From assembly GCA_022393335.1 (NCBI GenBank), contig JAJEKB010021185.1, positions 388,782 to 452,781 on the forward strand: a stretch of DNA of 64,000 nt, read 5' to 3'. The notes beneath the pieces were generated by a model. The model was given only the letters and a program-made list of their open reading frames with translations. It was not told where the DNA came from and searched no databases. The translations under genes and the position numbers were made by a program. Position 1 is the first letter of the stretch; each line of letters begins with the position of its first letter. This document shows, in pieces, positions 59,483 through 64,000 of this stretch. This DNA comes from Macrotrachela quadricornifera (Eukaryota > Rotifera > Eurotatoria > Philodinida > Philodinidae).

Positions 59483-59812
59483 GGTCGAAGATTCCGGACC
59501 GCATCCGTGAACTTCCAGATGGAACCTGCAGGAAAACACCATTTCCGGTAGGAAGTCACCGAAAGTCGCTGGAACACAGAAGCAGTATTCCGGTCGGTAG
59601 TTTTCCATAATGATTCCGGCAAACGGTTTTCTCAGGATTATTTAGGATACGGTACGGTGACTTCCTTCCAGGGATACTGCTTCCTTTTCCTTAGATTTTC
59701 CGTTGAGTTCTGGAGGGAAGTGAGCGGGAACCGGTGAGAATTCACCCTCGAATATCCTGGTTCCGCTAGCTTCCTTCGGGATCCGGAGTCGGAAAGTTCG
59801 ATCTGGAATATA
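59483..59812. mobile_element. CCGGAA-rich MITE, copy E (most complete)
   Basis: The terminal inverted repeats are visible: CCAGGTCGAAGATTCCGGAC at the left, and TCCAGATCGAACTTTCCGAC as the reverse complement of the right. Internally GAAGCAGTATTCCGG is mirrored by GGGATACTGCTTCC, so the unit folds back. About 330 bp with no frame. This copy defines the family also seen at 47.5, 49.6, 56.2 and 57.2 kb. Confidence 0.7.
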
Positions 59813-60740
59813 TAAGCGAGTCTAGCAATTTTCTTATTACAATTCCTGGGCATTCGATCTACATTTTTTTACGTGGTAGCTTTGACATATGATTCTAGCA
59901 GTACACCGGCTGGGCGAGATTTCGTTTTTTTCTCATTATCCATTGAACTTAAGGCTCAATTACACGAACATAGCGAAAAAACAGTTCATTGTAGTACGAC
60001 GATGATGAAATATTGTATTGAATGATGATCAGAGTCAAAAGATTTGAAAAATGCAATCAGGTTCGTACGGAGTCATAGCCCAGGAAAGGTTATCAAGAAA
60101 ATCGTTTAAAATAGACTCAAGATCAAAAGGTTATGAACTGTGAGTAAGTGGTACTGTGTGACGAGATCAGCAGTCGGCTGAGACCCATTAAAGAACTGGT
60201 TTGAATTTTACTAGGAGAGAAGCAAGCGACGCGTAGTGTCAAGGATCTTTTCCAAGCCAATTTCCGAGATTGCTTCTCCAACCGAGTTTTTTAGTCATAT
60301 TTGCTGTATGAGACAGATTCTAAACGCAAAGTTTATATGTGGCACGTGCAAGTGTGATCTCTTGCAATATCTGAGAAACAGTTTAGTCATGGTTCGATGG
60401 GATAGATACTATGAAAACGAACTGTTCAAAAATGCATCAAAATCTACAGCGCATTAAAGAGACAATAATGGAAGTGGAAAAACTAAACGGCTGCCAGTGC
60501 CGCCTGATTTTATGCGGTTGTAGAACTATTTTAATGAGGCTTTGATCCTCAAATCTCGAGACAATATTAATGTACGATGTACGTGAGGACTGAAACAAAT
60601 GTTGTTAGAATATATCTCGTTATTTACATTTACCAATATAGTTAATAAATGTTTCTTTAATTTATGCCTAAGTTGAGTTCGAATTGGCGAATATATAGGA
60701 AGTATATCGGTGAATATCCTATGAACCTTCGACAATAGTG

Positions 60741-62140
60741 AAATTTGTCTCTAGGATAGAAAGATGCAGTAAAAGACGCTCTACAAAACAGCTTATGACT
60801 GATCCTGCCTAACTCATATAACAAGAAAGTTATGAATTTGGAAATATGCATCGTAAAAAAATAATAATTAACGGTGAACCAGATCTCAGTATTTCTGCCA
60901 TATGATGCGTTATAGCGATTTCCAGGAAATTCTATGTATTTTGGGTATCAAATGAAGTTCTGGAAATTGAATTTGCTCATCGTACAGATTGAACAGTCCA
61001 ATGAAATATGATTTCCATAATAGGCATAATGGACATATGATGCCTTTGCAGAATATCCTCGAACACTCGATTAAATACTAAGAAAGCAGTAGGAGATATA
61101 GGAAATATACAAGGTATAGGACGGAAACATAGCCGGAGGGTGTGTCATTCGATGAGGATGCCAAGGAAACACGAAGGAACACCCAGCGGGCATCTCTCTC
61201 GGTGAGGGTGGCAACACGAACGCACAAGAAAACATTGACACAGGGGCATCTCTCTCAATGAGGGTGAGGGCAAAAACAGGATTTTGTTGCCTGCTTGGAA
61301 CTGTTTTCCTTGCTGGGAAATTTCTTTCCCTATTAGGAATTTTCTCTGGGTGGAAATTTTTTTTTCTTTTTGGGAAATTTCTTTCCAAGCCCATGATGTC
61401 CATTATGTCTGTTATGGCTCCTTGTAACTGATAAGTGCTGAAAAATGAATTTCCCGGAAAACGCTAAAATGCATCAAATCATTTTTGCTTGAACTCCTGT
61501 TCCTTAGGTCTTCTGAAACAAATTCTTTTTTAAAAGAAACGCCATGAAATTCTCTACAAAATCATACCTAAGCTTTATATTCAGATCTCTAATCAAGATA
61601 ACTAAGTAAATTATACACAATGCGAAACAAATGAAAACTTTGTAAATTGAATATTGTTTCGACTCGAACTTTTTTCTTTTCTTACTTTTGGAGTGAAAAA
61701 GCTTAGTAAAAGTGAGAACTCGGTTTGTGTTTGGTACTTTCGAATGTACTCTTTCTTGTGGCCTATAAAAATTTTTTCATAGTAGATGGTGGGCTCGAGA
61801 ATGAAGTTTAAAAAATCGAAGACCTCCGTTTTGTACAATGCGTCCAAACATGAAAGAAAAAACGTGATCAATGTTTGGTTTTGCAGTAAGATAGAGAAGA
61901 GTAATCATTGCTGATCTGAACCAAACAAAACCGATCGCAAAATCTTTTGTTTTGATGGAATTATCGAACTTCTACTGGAAGAATCACCAGACGAAGAAGG
62001 ACCACGGTTAATTTTCCTTTTTTGTAAAACACATTTCTAAGTCTGTAACTTTCTTACTATATGAGTTAGGCGGGATTAGCCATAAGCTGTTTTGTAGAGC
62101 GTCTTTTACTGTATCTTTCTATCATAGTGGCAAATATTTT
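60741..62140. mobile_element. TIR element, 1.4 kb, about 98-bp TIRs
   Basis: The arm 60741-60838 (AAATTTGTCTCTAGGATAGA, AGACGCTCTACAAAACAGC, CCTAACTCATATAACAAGAA) is mirrored by 62043-62140. The interior has two GCATCTCTCTC..TGAGGGTG repeats (61190-61270) and repeated GGGAAATTTCTTTCC (61315-61385), but no transposase. It lies in the 7.1-kb intron of the NHL gene. It shares the GCTCTACAAAA motif with the elements at 16.8 and 36.4 kb. Confidence 0.65.
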
Positions 62141-62323
62141 AGTACGTGTTATAATATAAAAAGAGTAATTATACAAATCGAGTCAGCGAACCTGGGCCGC
62201 CCTTTAATGTCATCAGTAGCTGCTTTGTGATAACAATCGACAACAATCATATGATAAAGAATTAAATTAATGCCTGTCAATCACTATTTTGACAGATGTC
62301 AAGTTCTATGAGACAAAACTTAC

Positions 62324-62637
62324 CCAAATCGGTGTTCTATTTATATCATCGACAAATGACGGCAAACTTGATAATAATATAGATTTCGAGTTATTCATTC
62401 TTGGATAACTGAAGCGAAAGTTTTGTGCCTGAAAAGATACACAATTTCTCAACTTAAATGTCTGTAGAAACTTATTTAACGTATAAGTAACTGTACCTGA
62501 CCGATATTATGCACACTGACTCGGTTAACGTGGACGGAATCGGGAATTTTAGACCGGATTTTTTCTAGTCTCTTAACATGACTCACTCTTGGTTTGCTTG
62601 TACATTTCATGGTTGCTTGACTGATTGAAGATGCCAT
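62324..62637 (-). CDS. N-terminal exons of NHL gene
   Basis: Exon 62637-62497 starts with an ATG (MASSISQATMKCTSKPRVSH) and ends CAG|GTACAG. Exon 62428-62324 follows a 68-bp intron with acceptor TTTTCAG, reads AQNFRFSYPRMNNSKSILLS and ends TGG|GTAAGT. Both are phase 0. The part is basic and Ser-rich with no known domain, consistent with a cytosolic tail. The next exon in phase on this strand is 7.1 kb away at 55177. If that link is wrong, this would be the 5' end of an otherwise unseen gene. Confidence 0.6.
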
Positions 62638-64000
62638 TGGATAATTAAAATTGGAATCCGGTTAGTTTTGTTCAGGATAAAAACATACAGATAAGAAAGA
62701 CTATTTATATTATTGTGAAGAAGCGATCGAAGTGCGCTCCCCTGGAAATGCACATAATGAGGTGGTCCAATACTTTTCTTTTTACATACATATTAATTCA
62801 ATATGAATGTATGGAGAGAAAAAATCTATTGCGGGCAATACATGTTAATAAAAACAACTGAATCCCTATCGGAAATAGAGAATATTATTAAGTGTAGTTG
62901 CAAAGAAAGAAAAAAATGTAACTCTAAATAAAGACAGCAGGCGATGAAATATGATTTAGATTATAATTATCTGGTACAATCTAGAGATATATTTACCAGA
63001 TAATAAGATTTGTTGCTTTTGTTGATTTTCATGAGTAAGAATATCACATTGAAACTCTATTTATCAAATGTTTTTAGTTTCCATGCATTAGCGCTTACAC
63101 AAAGTTTCTCTATATCACAATAAGTTGTTTCGATGGCAAATTATCTTGAAAACCAAATAGAAATCTGCTGAAGATAAGTCAGCTGAATCTCCATATCAAT
63201 TCAATAGAAAGGTACACATTATCATCTTTGTTTCATTAACTCTGCACGTCTGAGCTCGTTTTAGACATAAATACTTAAAAAGAAGTTCAATATTGGATTT
63301 CACATTGAATCAATAATTACTGAACGTAACTAATCTCTTAATGAAATATTATTAAATGAGAACAAAACAAATATTTCAATCTTCTGCATTAACATGTGTA
63401 CTGCCGTAGTTAGTTCAATTGTGGGAGTGGAGACTATTCTCACATATATGAAATATAATTACCAAAAGTAAACAAAAAAGAAAAAAATGTACTTCAATAA
63501 AATACTGTCCTTCTGCTGTTTTGTCGATAGCTTTTTTTCTTGGTCGCTAAGAATTTTTTGTGCAAAGGTACCATGATTGCAATTCTAATTCATCTGAATA
63601 TACAAACAAACGCATATTTGTATAAGATAATTGCACAAAAAAAATCAAGAGTATGGACAGTTTCGTTAGTCAACAGAAGCGAAATCGTATAAACTTCGTT
63701 TTTTTACGCCCATGCTATATATTTTTAGCATACCCATGAAACTTTCAATATTGATTCAACCCAGATATAATTATGCCAACAATGAAAGACAAAGAAAAAG
63801 AATTATTTTTTTACTTTGCTAGTTAAAGAAAAATTGGTGCCTAGTGGAAACCTGTCACTGCGAAAAGATTATATTAAAATAAGAGAGAGAAAGAAAAAAA
63901 ATTATGAATTTGGGGTACAAGAAGGAAAGAATACTATAATTGAAACAGAGTGAAAGTTTTACTATAACGGTAAATGAAGTGGTATTATATAAAAAAAAAA
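62638..64000. other. Upstream region, no gene seen
   Basis: AT-rich sequence 5' of the NHL gene's start, with no protein-like frame and no repeat structure that I can see. It should contain that gene's promoter, but no specific element is recognisable. Confidence 0.4.

Larger units (their letters stand above)
42873..62637 (-). other. Whole gene: membrane-anchored NHL-repeat protein, nine exons
   Basis: I join 62637-62497, 62428-62324, 55177-55106, 55050-54648, 46204-46175, 46122-45718, 45665-45633, 43846-43814 and 43747-42873. All borders are GT..AG. Phases match at every join (0, 0, 0, 1, 1, 1, 1, 1) and the total is 2097 nt, or 698 residues. The layout is a type II membrane protein: polar N-terminus (1-212), membrane helix (213-240), Thr-rich stalk (about 241-405) and NHL repeats (about 410-698). 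Introns are 68, 7146, 55, 8443, 52, 52, 1786 and 66 bp. The linkage across the two largest introns rests on phase, order and domain logic, so separate genes remain possible. Those introns carry most of the repeats in the window's right half. Confidence 0.6.

Noticed and set aside
1..64000. tRNA or rRNA genes
   Set aside because: I looked for GGTTCGAATC-like T-arm boxes with paired acceptor stems. The few GTTCGA hits (for example 9480, 31612, 42474, 55273) lie in repeats or lack any cloverleaf context.

Overview
The window looks like animal nuclear DNA, most likely from a bdelloid rotifer (Rotaria/Adineta type). This is inferred from the gene set and style, not from a search. The DNA is very AT-rich, most introns are about 50-85 bp, and the gene families are typical of bdelloids: F-box/ankyrin proteins, Thr-rich membrane-anchored NHL-repeat proteins, ADP-ribosyltransferase-TPR proteins, rhodopsin-like receptors and secreted proteases. 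Gene density is low. Much of the sequence is foldback elements, terminal-inverted-repeat (TIR) elements and tandem repeats. There is one 400-base assembly gap at 33722-34121.

Layout. 1-6 kb (minus strand): an unrecognised Glu-rich two-exon gene, then a nine-exon gene whose product carries replication-initiator (Rep) signatures of CRESS-DNA viruses/plasmids. Both have in-frame stops. 5.3-18 kb: a string of non-autonomous mobile elements around decayed coiled-coil genes. 18.8-20.4 kb: an intact single-exon F-box/ankyrin gene (minus). 20.9-22.05 kb: a 5'-truncated non-LTR retrotransposon with a clear target-site duplication. 24.1-25.7 kb: a decayed NHL-repeat gene (plus). 28.3-30.0 kb: an intact two-exon matrix metalloproteinase (plus). 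30.3-31.5 kb: a cathepsin L-like pseudogene (plus). 34.6-35.6 kb: an intact seven-helix receptor (minus). 37.5-40.6 kb: a damaged ART-TPR gene with an unusual hydrophobic tail (minus).

42.9-62.6 kb: my reading is that one NHL gene occupies this whole stretch on the minus strand. Nine exons fit together in matching splice phase and give about 698 residues: a cytosolic N-terminus, one membrane helix, a Thr-rich stalk and NHL repeats. Five of its introns are 52-68 bp, while three are 1.8, 7.1 and 8.4 kb. The large ones hold most of the repeats of the window's right half: a CCGGAA-rich family, an 8-bp-TSD hAT foldback, 34-bp, 88-bp and about 290-bp tandem arrays, a G-run element and two TIR elements.

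The intact genes are unrelated in function, so nothing here looks like an operon or pathway. Their common theme is extracellular or membrane proteins. A recurring oddity is that the damaged genes are often open except for single stop codons that fit CAA/CAG to TAA/TAG or TGG to TGA changes.
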